Source: Bacillus sonorensis NBRC 101234 = KCTC 13918
GTDB taxonomy: Bacteria; Bacillota; Bacilli; Bacillales; Bacillaceae
Assembly (NCBI RefSeq): GCF_001592005.1
Contig: NZ_BCVZ01000013.1
Span: 1-64,000, forward strand
Direction of reading: 5' to 3'
Length of the DNA: 64,000 bases
Both the position numbers and the translations under genes were made by a program. Under the pieces are notes generated by a model. It was not told the origin of the DNA. It did no database searches and saw nothing but the letters and a program-made list of their open reading frames with translations. Positions 45,346 through 54,002 of the stretch are shown piece after piece (the stretch's first letter is position 1; each line of letters opens with the position of its first letter).

Positions 45346-45378
45346 CTGAATCACGATTCGTGGTTCAGTCTTGCTTTT
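45346..45378 (+). promoter_or_regulatory. Intergenic hairpin between yceE and yceF
   Basis: CTGAATCAC / GTGGTTCAG stem followed by TCTTGCTTTTC. A weak terminator or attenuator that would lower yceF expression relative to the TerD genes. Confidence 0.5.
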
Positions 45379-45401
45379 CAATTATTAGGAGGTAACCAAT
45401 A

Positions 45402-46175
45402 GTGGATTTATTCAATCATATTATTTCAATTTACGCCTCGTTCTTCGACTGGAACATGTGGGTCGAGGTATTAACAGATCCCGTTTCCTGGGGGCTGATC
45501 GGATCTCTGGTCGTACTGGAAGGGCTTTTGTCGGCGGACAATGCGCTCGTTCTCGCCGTCATGGTCAAGCACCTTCCGGAAAAGCAGCGCAAAAAAGCGC
45601 TGACTTACGGTTTGGTCGGAGCTTATTTCTTTAGATTCCTGTTTATCGGGCTCGGCATGATTTTAATTAAATTCTGGTGGATCAAGCTCCTTGGCGCCGC
45701 TTATCTCGCATGGCTCGTGATTAAGCACTTCTTTATCGGAGAAGGCGATGATGATGCAAACAGCATCAAAAAAGACAGCTGGATGGTTCGCGTTTTCGGG
45801 ATGTTCTGGGCGACTGTCATCACCGTTGAGTTAATGGACCTTGCGTTCTCAGTAGACAGCATTCTTGCCGCGTTTGCGATATCTGAAAAAGTATGGGTGC
45901 TGTTAATCGGCGGAATGCTAGGCATCCTCATGATGCGGACCGTAGCGAAATTCTTCTTGACCCTGATTGATAAAGTGCCTGAGCTTGAAACAACGGCATT
46001 TATTTTAATCGGCATCATCGCTTTGAAAATGGCTGCAAGCGTATGGCACATTGAAATGCCGCACAGCGTATTTTTTATCATTTTGGTTATTGCTTTTGCA
46101 GCAACGTTCGTCATTCACTATATGAACAAACAAAAAGCTGTCAAAGAACAAACGGCCGCTTCAAAGGAAGAGTAA
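45402..46175 (+). CDS. yceF: TerC-family integral membrane protein YceF
   Basis: A 257-residue membrane protein with seven or eight helices. The TerC signature acidic helices are LEGLLSADNALVLAVMVKHL near residue 40 and ELMDLAFSVDSILAAFAIS near 145, whose Asp residues are thought to bind metal. TerC proteins form the membrane part of Ter systems and include manganese exporters that metallate secreted proteins. GTG start at 45402 after AGGAGG. It ends the classical TerD-TerC block, followed by a terminator. Confidence 0.92.
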   Translation: MDLFNHIISIYASFFDWNMWVEVLTDPVSWGLIGSLVVLEGLLSADNALVLAVMVKHLPEKQRKKALTYGLVGAYFFRFLFIGLGMILIKFWWIKLLGAAYLAWLVIKHFFIGEGDDDANSIKKDSWMVRVFGMFWATVITVELMDLAFSVDSILAAFAISEKVWVLLIGGMLGILMMRTVAKFFLTLIDKVPELETTAFILIGIIALKMAASVWHIEMPHSVFFIILVIAFAATFVIHYMNKQKAVKEQTAASKEE

Positions 46176-46187
46176 AAAGAAAATCGA

Positions 46188-46222
46188 AGGGGTGGAGAGA
46201 TATCTGCTCCACTCCTTTTTCC
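46188..46222 (+). terminator. Terminator after yceF
   Basis: AAGGGGTGGAG / CTCCACTCCTT stem and TTTTCC tail. It would separate the TerD-TerC block from the downstream biosynthetic genes, or limit read-through into them. Confidence 0.8.
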
Positions 46223-46275
46223 TTTACAATCACGGCGGTTTTAGAGTTGTCCTTTAGCAGAAGAAGGTGATCGAT

Positions 46276-47466
46276 TTGCAGTACTTTGATTTTTTATCGG
46301 CTGATCAAAAAGAAGACGTCTTTTTTAAACAGCCCGGCGAGGTGACGAAGGATTCCCCGAAACATTTACTCGAATATGCGCTGGGGGCCACCCTTTATGT
46401 ACCGGGAAACAGGAGCGACATTGCGGACTTGATCATTAAGCGAAAATACCCTGATCTTTGTTCCGTCGTTTTCTGTCTTGAAGACTCGATTGGCGACTGC
46501 GAGGTTCTTCAAGCTGAAAACAATCTTGTCAGTCAAGCCGATATCATTTATCAGGCTCAGAAATTGCAGAATGTCAGCCGTGATGCGCTGCCTTTAATGT
46601 TCATCCGTGTGCGTGAGCCTGAGCAAATGCTTGAATTGGGGAATAAGCTCGGCAGGGCGCTCCACTTGTTTACGGGCTTTGTGTTTCCTAAGTTTTCAAC
46701 ATTCAATGCTGAACGCTACCTCGATACTTTAGTGAAATTGTCAAAAGAATCAGGCATCAATCTTTATGGAATGCCGATTTTTGAGACGCCGGATTTAATG
46801 GCTATGGAAACGAGGACAAAGGCGCTGCAGGAATTAAAATCAACGCTCGTCTTTTATCAAGATGTGATCCTGAATATCCGGATCGGCGCCACAGATGTGT
46901 GCGGCCTTTACGGATTAAGGCGAAAACCGCAGACGCCGATTTACGACATTATGGTCATCGCCGATTTTATCAAAGATATCATTAATTATTTTGGCCTGCA
47001 GTTTGTCATATCAGGCCCCGTCTGGGAGTACTTTGAAGACTCCCATGCCGCCACTTTGCCGCAGCGGACTCCGTATTGGGGTGCGAATGCCGGTGAAAGT
47101 CTGCCGCTGCCGTTCGGTCCGTATACAGAGGGGCTGATTCATGAAACGCTTCTTGATCTCGCCAACGGCATCCACGGCAAGACCGTGATTCATCCGACAC
47201 ATATAAGGGCGGTGCAAAGCCTGCACGTCATTACAATGGAAGACTACTTGGATGCTGTAAGCATCATCGAAAGCGCGGACGGCACCCGAGGTATTGTGAA
47301 AAGCTCTTTTTCCAATAAAATGAACGAAATTAAACCGCATTTAAGCTGGGCGAAAAAAATACTGCTAAAGTCAGAAATATATGGGGTGTATCATGAAAAC
47401 CGCAGCTACATTGACATACTTACAGCAGAACAACAGGTCCCCAATATTGGATCGTATGGAGGTTGA
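46276..47466 (+). CDS. CitE-like C-C bond lyase of the Ter biosynthetic module
   Basis: A 396-residue TIM-barrel enzyme of the HpcH/HpaI aldolase-citrate lyase class (as recalled, the Pfam family C-C_Bond_Lyase). Seen are LEYALGATLYVPGNRSDIAD, VVFCLEDSIGDCEV with the metal-binding Glu/Asp, IRVREPEQ with the phosphate/carboxylate-binding Arg, and FPKFS. A TTG at 46276 is preferred: AGAAGGTGAT lies at ideal distance and would otherwise overlap the GTG at 46267. In Ter operons this lyase is predicted to make a precursor joined to phosphoribose by the neighbouring PRTases. The C-terminal codons overlap the next gene. Confidence 0.8.
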   Translation: MQYFDFLSADQKEDVFFKQPGEVTKDSPKHLLEYALGATLYVPGNRSDIADLIIKRKYPDLCSVVFCLEDSIGDCEVLQAENNLVSQADIIYQAQKLQNVSRDALPLMFIRVREPEQMLELGNKLGRALHLFTGFVFPKFSTFNAERYLDTLVKLSKESGINLYGMPIFETPDLMAMETRTKALQELKSTLVFYQDVILNIRIGATDVCGLYGLRRKPQTPIYDIMVIADFIKDIINYFGLQFVISGPVWEYFEDSHAATLPQRTPYWGANAGESLPLPFGPYTEGLIHETLLDLANGIHGKTVIHPTHIRAVQSLHVITMEDYLDAVSIIESADGTRGIVKSSFSNKMNEIKPHLSWAKKILLKSEIYGVYHENRSYIDILTAEQQVPNIGSYGG

Positions 47467-48778
47467 TTTGACGGTTGCGGATAATCCGCTTTCCATTCCG
47501 CCTCCGGCTTTATTTGAGATGGCGGCCAGAGTCAATAAAAAGAGGGGCTTTTTGTTTGTCAGCAAGGTTCTCGGCAAGCACATTCCCGTAAGCCCTTTAA
47601 AGCCGCTGCTCGCTTCTGGTCTTTTGGCAATCGAATATGCTGAAAAGACATCCGGTTTGAGGATAGATGGAAAGGACGAGGTGACGGCGGGATTTTTGGC
47701 GGAGGATCATGAAAGCATCAAAAAAGCTTATGATCTTCTCAACAAACAGCGGTTTCAGCTTCCGGATCCTCCGATTGTCATCGGCTTCGCAGAAACGGCA
47801 ACCGCTCTTGGCCATGGCGTATTCGACTGTCTAGAGGGCGCTTCTTTTATCCATACAACAAGAGAAATCTTAAAGGACAAGCATCCCGTTCTTCTGTTTG
47901 AAGAAGAACATTCCCATGCCGTCGATCAGCGCTGCTATACGGATGAACCATTGTTCTCCGCTGCGGATAGACCCGTCATTCTCGTGGATGATGAAATCAC
48001 AACAGGCAAAACGGCGCTGAACATCATCAGGGATATTCAGCGCAAGCACCCGCGCCGGGAATATGCGGTGCTTTCTCTATTAGACTGGCGGTCTGAGGAG
48101 CACAAAGAACAATTCAGGAAAGCCGAGTCTGAACTGGGCGCGACTATTTCGACGATCGCTCTGTTATCCGGATCTGTCGCCTGCGAAGGGCAACCGCTTG
48201 ATCAATCATTATACGATGACCAGCCTCATCACCGCGAAATGAATGTTTCCGTCCGACGGATCGACATCAGCGACTGCTTCACAGCGCTTCCCTATCGCTC
48301 TGAACAGACAGGGGCGGCGCCGTTTGTGAAAGAGACAGGCCGCTTCGGCCTTTCTCACGAAGACAAATGCGGGGTCGAGACCGCTTGTCAGAAAGCCGCA
48401 GGACGCCTCAATGCCTTGCGGAAAGGCAAGCGCGTTTTGTGCCTTGGAACAGGGGAATTCATGTATCTTCCGCTGAAGATCGCGTCTCTTATGGGGGAGC
48501 ATGTTGCTTATCATTCAACAACGCGAAGCCCGATCCATCCATCCGATGACGAAGGATATGCGGTTAGGAACCGATTTTGCTTTCCGAATCCGGAAAACGA
48601 GTCAGTGCAGCATTTTATCTATAACCTGCCGAAGCGGGGCTATGATGAGGTGTTTTTGTTCGTCGAAACATTTGTTGCGGAAGAATCCTTGCGGCCGATT
48701 CTTGCGATTTTCAGTGATAGAGAGATAGAGAATGTCAACATTGTGGCTTTTTCTAAAGGAAGTGTCGGAAATGGCTGA
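47393..48778 (+). CDS. Phosphoribosyltransferase with TRSP domain (Ter module)
   Basis: A 461-residue two-domain protein. The N-terminal part (1-260) is a PRTase: ALFEMAARVNKKRGFLFVSK, GKHIPV, and the PRPP loop PVILVDDEITTGKTALNII near residue 195. The C-terminal TRSP domain (300-461) includes HVAYHSTTRSPIHP, the motif that names it. It is predicted to use PRPP to build a nucleoside-like product in Ter systems. ATG 47393 (GGGGTG upstream) makes a 74-base overlap with the lyase gene; ATG 47456 is an alternative but would drop conserved-looking residues. Confidence 0.82.
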   Translation: MKTAATLTYLQQNNRSPILDRMEVDLTVADNPLSIPPPALFEMAARVNKKRGFLFVSKVLGKHIPVSPLKPLLASGLLAIEYAEKTSGLRIDGKDEVTAGFLAEDHESIKKAYDLLNKQRFQLPDPPIVIGFAETATALGHGVFDCLEGASFIHTTREILKDKHPVLLFEEEHSHAVDQRCYTDEPLFSAADRPVILVDDEITTGKTALNIIRDIQRKHPRREYAVLSLLDWRSEEHKEQFRKAESELGATISTIALLSGSVACEGQPLDQSLYDDQPHHREMNVSVRRIDISDCFTALPYRSEQTGAAPFVKETGRFGLSHEDKCGVETACQKAAGRLNALRKGKRVLCLGTGEFMYLPLKIASLMGEHVAYHSTTRSPIHPSDDEGYAVRNRFCFPNPENESVQHFIYNLPKRGYDEVFLFVETFVAEESLRPILAIFSDREIENVNIVAFSKGSVGNG

Positions 48779-49880
48779 TGCACCTGCGAAAATGGGCAGC
48801 TATCCCGCTTCTGATGTCACGTTTCTTTTGAAAGACTTGTCAGGCATTTCGATTGAGAAAAGCACAGATGAAAGAGAAAGCCTGATTCAAAGCGGTACAC
48901 ATTATTCAGAAATGCTGCCTGTTGAATATAAACCGACTGAAGAGTACATGAACCTGTTTTACGCTTCGCTGGAGGAAAGCAAGCGAAAAGTAGCGGAGGC
49001 TGTCGGGACTGTTGCTGAACAAATCGTTCAAAAACGGGGATTACATACAGTGCTTTGCAGCTTGGCGCGCGCCGGTACGCCAATCGGCGTCCTGATTAAA
49101 CGGTACATTGAGTTTAAATATGAGGCGGCTCTTCCCCACTACAGCATCTCGATTATCCGGGACAGAGGCATTGATGAAAACGCCCTGCATTATATTCTGC
49201 GTCATCACCCGGGGGACTCGCTTGCATTTATCGACGGCTGGACGGGGAAAGGCGCGATTACCAAGGAATTGACGCGGTCTCTCGATGGTTTTTATCAAGC
49301 ATTTGGAACAAGGCTTTCTTCCGAACTGGCGGTTCTCGCCGATCCGGGATATTGCTCTTCTTTATTTGGAACGAGGGAGGACTTTCTCATTCCAAGCGCC
49401 TGCTTGAATTCCACCGTGTCCGGCTTGGTCAGCAGAACCGTTTTGAACGGGAAATGGATTGGAAAAGAAGATTTCCACGGAGCGAAATTTTACGAAAATT
49501 TATTGGCGGAAGATGTATCAAACCTCTTTGTCGATACAATCGCCGCTGAATTTCCCGCCGTTGAAACCAAAGCCGCGGAAACGGCCGCCTTGCTTCTCGA
49601 ACAAAGGGAGGAACCGGATTGGCGCGGCCTTACATCAGTCCGAAATATTCAGCATGATTTCGGCATTGATAACGCGAATTTCATCAAACCCGGAGTGGGT
49701 GAGACGACGAGGGTTTTGCTGCGCAGAGTGCCCTGGAAAATTTTAATTCAGCCGGGCTCCCGGACAAGGCTTACACATATCTTGCTTCTTGCGGAAGACA
49801 GGGGTGTTCCTGTTGAGGAATACACCGATATGTCCTACAGCTGCTGCGGGTTGATACGTCCGGTCGGGAGGGGCAAATGA
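48771..49880 (+). CDS. PRTase/PELOTA protein of the Ter module (StiP-like)
   Basis: A 369-residue protein of the type annotated as StiP-like cysteine protease or PRTase_1. The N-terminal two thirds hold a PRTase-like core: VLCSLARAGTPIGVLIKRY, HYSISIIRDRGIDENAL and LAFIDGWTGKGAITKEL in the position of the PRPP loop. The C-terminal 70 residues (ETTRVLLRRVPWKILIQPGS through EYTDMSYSCCGLIRPVGRG) resemble a PELOTA/L7Ae-like RNA-binding fold. ATG 48771 has AAGGAAG upstream and overlaps the previous gene by eight bases. Protease function seems less likely than a nucleotide or RNA role. Confidence 0.78.
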   Translation: MADAPAKMGSYPASDVTFLLKDLSGISIEKSTDERESLIQSGTHYSEMLPVEYKPTEEYMNLFYASLEESKRKVAEAVGTVAEQIVQKRGLHTVLCSLARAGTPIGVLIKRYIEFKYEAALPHYSISIIRDRGIDENALHYILRHHPGDSLAFIDGWTGKGAITKELTRSLDGFYQAFGTRLSSELAVLADPGYCSSLFGTREDFLIPSACLNSTVSGLVSRTVLNGKWIGKEDFHGAKFYENLLAEDVSNLFVDTIAAEFPAVETKAAETAALLLEQREEPDWRGLTSVRNIQHDFGIDNANFIKPGVGETTRVLLRRVPWKILIQPGSRTRLTHILLLAEDRGVPVEEYTDMSYSCCGLIRPVGRGK

Positions 49881-50698
49881 AAGCTTTTGCGAGTGATTTG
49901 GACAGAACATTGATTTATTCAAAAAAAATGATTGAGCTATATGGGGCGGACCGTGAGGACTATGAGCTGACCGAAACCCTTGACGGCAAAGAGATTTCCT
50001 ATATATCGCGAAAGACGGCCCGGCATCTCCGCAAAATCCATCAAGACATGTACTTTATTCCAGTGACAACCAGGACGACGGAGCAATATCAAAGAATCGC
50101 GTTTTTTCAAAAGGAGGTCATTCCTGAATACGCGGTGACAACCAATGGCGGCTGCATTTTGCAAAATGGCAGTCCGATCAGGGAATGGTCAAGCTTTATC
50201 GAAAGCCGGCTTCAGTCTTGCATGCCGATGAAAGACATGCTGGGGGAGCTCGCAAAGCTCCCATTATCGGAAGCGGCGGAAAGAATCCGGACGGCTCACC
50301 ATTATTTCGTTTATTTGATTTTAGGGGAGGAAGGCCTCAGGGGAATCAACGCCGCTTGCGTAAAAGCGTGGGCCGCTGATAAAGGATGGCAGGCGTCCCT
50401 GCAAGGGAGGAAGCTCTATTTTATCCCGGAGCCGCTGAATAAATGGAGAGCTGTTGATTATTTGAAACGCGAGTTGAACATTGATGAAGTGTATACCGCG
50501 GGTGATTCGCTGTTGGACTTTGAGTTGATCGCTCAAGCCGACTACGGTGTTTCGCCCGCTCACGGAGAGGTGCTTCACCACTATCCAGATCTCAATGCGA
50601 CAATGCATCCGGGCATGAAAGCGGCGGATGAAATCACAGAGCATATTGTGAAGCTTGGCGCCGCCCGGCCGACAAAACCAAACAATATTTTAGGATGA
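49877..50698 (+). CDS. HAD-family phosphatase of the Ter module
   Basis: A 273-residue HAD hydrolase with a Cof-type cap. The catalytic loop is FASDLDRTLIYS (both Asp present), motif II is VTTRT, and motif IV is YTAGDSLLDFELIAQADYG near residue 215. It starts inside the stop of the PELOTA gene (ATGA), so it is tightly coupled. In Ter biosynthetic operons this enzyme is thought to remove phosphate from the PRTase product, releasing the nucleoside-like metabolite. Confidence 0.87.
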   Translation: MKAFASDLDRTLIYSKKMIELYGADREDYELTETLDGKEISYISRKTARHLRKIHQDMYFIPVTTRTTEQYQRIAFFQKEVIPEYAVTTNGGCILQNGSPIREWSSFIESRLQSCMPMKDMLGELAKLPLSEAAERIRTAHHYFVYLILGEEGLRGINAACVKAWAADKGWQASLQGRKLYFIPEPLNKWRAVDYLKRELNIDEVYTAGDSLLDFELIAQADYGVSPAHGEVLHHYPDLNATMHPGMKAADEITEHIVKLGAARPTKPNNILG

Positions 50699-50704
50699 TC
50701 AGTC

Positions 50705-50974
50705 ATGATTAAAATAATCGATCTCAGCAGCCGCGAGATTCTCAGTTCCCAGCAAGCCTGTGAGGAATGGGGGATTGATTCGTCAACGCTGCGCAAAAGA
50801 GTCCATGATTTTCCGGTAGGCACAATCAGAAAGTTTGGGACTACCTATGCGGTGACAAGAGCGGGCATGTGCGCCGTATTCGGCAGCAGCAACGAAAATC
50901 AAGCGGAAAGAAGGGGGGCGACTGAGCGCTATGAATCAGCAGGTCAACATTCAAACCGCACAGATCAAAGATGA
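50705..50974 (+). CDS. Small helix-turn-helix protein in the Ter module
   Basis: An 89-residue protein beginning MIKIIDLSSREILSSQQACE. Residues 13-60 form a helix-turn-helix (SQQACEEWGIDSSTLRKRVH, then a wing-like GTIRKFGTTYAVTRAG), like the small DNA-binding proteins sometimes annotated as antitoxin-like HTH. The tail after residue 62 is hydrophilic and overlaps the yceG start by 44 bases. It is a candidate local regulator or adaptor. The ribosome site is weak (AGGATGATC), suggesting translation coupled to the HAD gene. Confidence 0.65.
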   Translation: MIKIIDLSSREILSSQQACEEWGIDSSTLRKRVHDFPVGTIRKFGTTYAVTRAGMCAVFGSSNENQAERRGATERYESAGQHSNRTDQR

Positions 50975-52535
50975 TGAATGGAAACAGGTGATCCATCAGC
51001 CGTTGTCAGAAAGAACCCCTTATGAAACAGGCGGATCATTGACGATCACTCGTGTTGCGGGCCGGATACTGGGAACGCCGCATGATGAAACAGACTACTA
51101 CATTTATTTGCATGAACTGTACGAATCTGGAGATGTTCACATTTTAAGCGAGACGCTTGATAAAACAATTGATCAGGAAAGATTTCAGGCCGTTCAGCAC
51201 ATCCATATGATCAACCAGAAGGAAAAGGGGCTGTCGGTCAACCGATTTGCCGCCTTCCTCGACGGAGAGCAGCTCATTGTTAAGCATTCCCATCCCGGGA
51301 TGCACCGGCATTTGCGACAGGCTTTTATCGAAGTGCTGAAAACTTTTCAATCTTTCCATGAACAAGGCTTTAACCATCCTGACTTCCGCAGGGTACTATT
51401 GGACCTTGTGAAATGGATGGGCAATCATCTTGAGCCTTGGCTGAAAACGGCCGATATTGAAAAAGCAATGCCGCGGGTCATTTGGTACGGGGATGCTACA
51501 AAAAGCCAGATCTATTTTTTATATTACCTGATGCTCATCGGGTGCGATGTGCTGATTTTTCATCCGGAAGGAAAGGATCAATTTCAAGTGATCGACCCGG
51601 ATCAAACATGTTCTTTTGTGTACACTTATCCGGGAACCTCGGCGCTGGTACCGTTCCCGACGGAAAAACCGCAGCGGAAGTCAACGGTGGCATACCGCTC
51701 AACGAAAGAATTGGACAGCGTGCTGCACAATGAAGATTCCCTGATGTTTAAGCCTTGGCAATTCAGGGAGCACACACCGGTCTCCGTTACGCTGAAGACC
51801 ACGTATGATGAGCTGTTTTTAATTGCGAAGGAACGCGCCTTTATCCGCCCGAATTTCAAGGCGGGCACACATACGGTCGAGATTCCAAATGTATTTGCGA
51901 TGATTATGGGCAAATCAGCCAATGAAAAAGAGTACTGGGATCGTTTGCAGACGTTAACGGAGTACAAGGAATCCCACACGATCAGGCGCTTCCCGTTTAC
52001 AGAGGAAGTGAACGCAAATTATCAATTTCACTACAGCGATGCCCTTGATCAGACGGGGCAAATCAATCCCGGCCGACTGATGGAGAGCCATATATGGCGT
52101 TATAAACATTTGCCTGAGGGTGTTCAGCGCGGAATCGCGGAAGCTGTCTCACGAATGTGCAAAAGTGCGAAGCTCTTGCCGCAAAACGGTGAAAGCGAAA
52201 CGGATGTCCAGCTTTACCTGTTTACCCAGGCGGTCAATCTGCCGGCTGTGCTGTTGAACGTCATTCAAACGTTTGACTATGCGCAAACCGTGCCGAAGCT
52301 GATCCTGTATCATACCGAACAGACCGGAGCGCTGTCTCGCTCAGACGCCGCGGCGCTGCTCTTATTAAATGAAATCGGCGTCGATATCATCGTTTATAAT
52401 CCGCCGGGACACAAGTGCATTGATCATTATATTGATGATCAGCAGTTTGATACCCACTGGCTTGATGAAATGTCTTTCAATCAGGAGTTCAAAGAGCCGT
52501 CAATTGTACGGAAATTCATAAATAAAATTTTTTGA
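50931..52535 (+). CDS. yceG: YceG, putative biosynthetic-module component
   Basis: A 534-residue cytoplasmic protein of the YceG family, which as recalled is described as a component of the Ter biosynthetic module. No catalytic motif was recognised. Two similar segments are visible: IEKAMPRVIWYGDATKSQIY ... IGCDVLIFHPEG near residue 180 and FDYAQTVPKLILYHTEQTGA ... IGVDIIVYNPPG near 455. Both end in a Rossmann-like strand followed by a P-x-G loop, suggesting two related nucleotide-binding or glycosyltransferase-like units. In B. subtilis yceG follows yceF directly; here five genes intervene. Confidence 0.85.
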   Translation: MNQQVNIQTAQIKDDEWKQVIHQPLSERTPYETGGSLTITRVAGRILGTPHDETDYYIYLHELYESGDVHILSETLDKTIDQERFQAVQHIHMINQKEKGLSVNRFAAFLDGEQLIVKHSHPGMHRHLRQAFIEVLKTFQSFHEQGFNHPDFRRVLLDLVKWMGNHLEPWLKTADIEKAMPRVIWYGDATKSQIYFLYYLMLIGCDVLIFHPEGKDQFQVIDPDQTCSFVYTYPGTSALVPFPTEKPQRKSTVAYRSTKELDSVLHNEDSLMFKPWQFREHTPVSVTLKTTYDELFLIAKERAFIRPNFKAGTHTVEIPNVFAMIMGKSANEKEYWDRLQTLTEYKESHTIRRFPFTEEVNANYQFHYSDALDQTGQINPGRLMESHIWRYKHLPEGVQRGIAEAVSRMCKSAKLLPQNGESETDVQLYLFTQAVNLPAVLLNVIQTFDYAQTVPKLILYHTEQTGALSRSDAAALLLLNEIGVDIIVYNPPGHKCIDHYIDDQQFDTHWLDEMSFNQEFKEPSIVRKFINKIF

Positions 52536-52549
52536 AGGGGGCCATCTAA

Positions 52550-53644
52550 ATGGCAAATAAAACGGAAACAAGCCTCGTCAATATAAACAAAGAGGAAGAA
52601 ATCTCGATTGAAAAAGCGGAGGACATCCGCGCCAAGCTGCGCCAGGAGCCTGAGGTGCAAAGCCTCGCCCAGCAGATTGACGCCAAAAACCAGGTGGCGC
52701 TGCTGGAATTCGGGAAGGAGCCTGCTCTGGAAATCTCGAAGTTCTCCGACCGCATTCTCTCGATGATGAGAACAAACAGTGTGACAGATTCAGGGGCCAT
52801 GCTGACGCAGCTCGGCAAAATCATGGACCGCTTTGACAAAAACGATTTTGAAGAACCGAAAGGCCTGCTGTCAAAAATCTTTAAGCGCGGAAACAGCATG
52901 ATCGAAAAAATATTTAAAAAGTATCAGACGCTTGGCGGAGAAATCGAAAAGATCAATGTCGAGATTTCCAAATATAAAGATGAAATGACCAAATCGACAA
53001 TCACGCTTGATGAGATGTATGAGAACAACCTCAACTACTATATGGAACTCGAAAAATACGTTGTAGCCGGCCAAATGAAAATAGAGGAATTGAAGCAGCT
53101 TGTACCTGAATATGAAGCGAAAGCTGCAAGCGGCAACCAGATGGCGCAGATGGAGCTTGATACGCTGAGAAACGGCATTCAAGCGCTGGAAGAGCGGGTG
53201 TATGATCTCGACATGGCGCGGATGGTCGCGATCCAAACCGCACCGCAAATCCGCCTGCTCCAGCGCGGAAATACAAAGCTGATCGGAAAAATCAACTCCG
53301 CGTTCATCATTACGATACCGATTTTCAAAAACGGCATCATCCAGGCTGTTACGGCCAAGCGCCAAAAGCTTGTCGCTGATTCTATGAGCGAACTCGACCG
53401 CCGTACAAATGAAATGCTCAAGCGCAACGCGGAAAACATTTCAAATCAATCCGTCGAGATTGCGAGAATGTCAGGCAGACCGAGCATCGATATTGAAACC
53501 ATTGAACAATCATGGAATACGATTGTAAAAGGCATGCAGGAGACAAAGCAGATCGAGGAAGAAAACAAACGCCTTCGCGAAGAAGGATCAAAGCGTATTC
53601 TGGAGCTGCAGAACAATATGAAAAGAACCGCGCTGAACGGATAA
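52550..53644 (+). CDS. yceH: TelA-family toxic anion resistance protein YceH
   Basis: A 364-residue soluble, helical protein of the TelA/KlaA family, associated with tellurite and antimicrobial resistance. It has the family blocks SLAQQIDAKNQVALLEFGKE near residue 38, a long coiled middle (LGGEIEKINVEISKYKDEM), RMVAIQTAPQIRLLQRGN near 225 and ELDRRTNEMLKRNAENISNQ near 285. GAAGGGGG precedes the ATG, 15 bases after yceG. It is the last gene of the locus and is followed by a terminator. Confidence 0.92.
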   Translation: MANKTETSLVNINKEEEISIEKAEDIRAKLRQEPEVQSLAQQIDAKNQVALLEFGKEPALEISKFSDRILSMMRTNSVTDSGAMLTQLGKIMDRFDKNDFEEPKGLLSKIFKRGNSMIEKIFKKYQTLGGEIEKINVEISKYKDEMTKSTITLDEMYENNLNYYMELEKYVVAGQMKIEELKQLVPEYEAKAASGNQMAQMELDTLRNGIQALEERVYDLDMARMVAIQTAPQIRLLQRGNTKLIGKINSAFIITIPIFKNGIIQAVTAKRQKLVADSMSELDRRTNEMLKRNAENISNQSVEIARMSGRPSIDIETIEQSWNTIVKGMQETKQIEEENKRLREEGSKRILELQNNMKRTALNG

Positions 53645-53648
53645 TAAG

Positions 53649-53677
53649 GAGCCGCCCGTTTCAAGGGGGGCTTTTTG
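53649..53677 (+). terminator. Terminator of the yce locus
   Basis: GAGCCGCCC / GGGGGGCT stem and TTTTTG tail just after yceH. Confidence 0.78.
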
Positions 53678-53886
53678 TACTCATAAATAGTTTCATAAAA
53701 TGCTAGTTGGATGCAATACGATAATATATGCATGTTTTTTACTTCATCAAATGAAAATGGACAGAAATTGGTGAGAAAAGTCCCGGTTTCCAAGCGTTTT
53801 TACCACTGGTCTCGTCTAATCGGATTTTATCGTTTAAAGAGTATTTATAAGTATATGGGAGGATTTTGGAGTATATATAGCGATTG

Positions 53887-53916
53887 TTAACTATGAAAAT
53901 AACATTTCAGTATAGT
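53887..53916 (+). promoter_or_regulatory. Possible opuA promoter
   Basis: TTAACT and TATAGT separated by 18 bases, about 90 bases before opuAA, in an AT-rich region of about 320 bases that holds no gene. The opuA operon is osmotically induced from vegetative promoters in B. subtilis. The match is modest and other -10-like sites exist nearby. Confidence 0.4.
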
Positions 53917-54002
53917 TTGTGCAATTTAAGCTGAATATGCTGTTTGAATGAAACACCAAAAACATGTTACGGTTAAAAAGATGCTTAAAATGGAGGGATA
54001 GA

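Noticed and set aside
48771-49880. Cysteine protease (StiP) function for the PELOTA-type protein
   Set aside because: No Cys-His protease dyad context is visible, while a PRPP-loop-like segment and a PELOTA-like C-terminus are; the protease label appears to be an inherited annotation.
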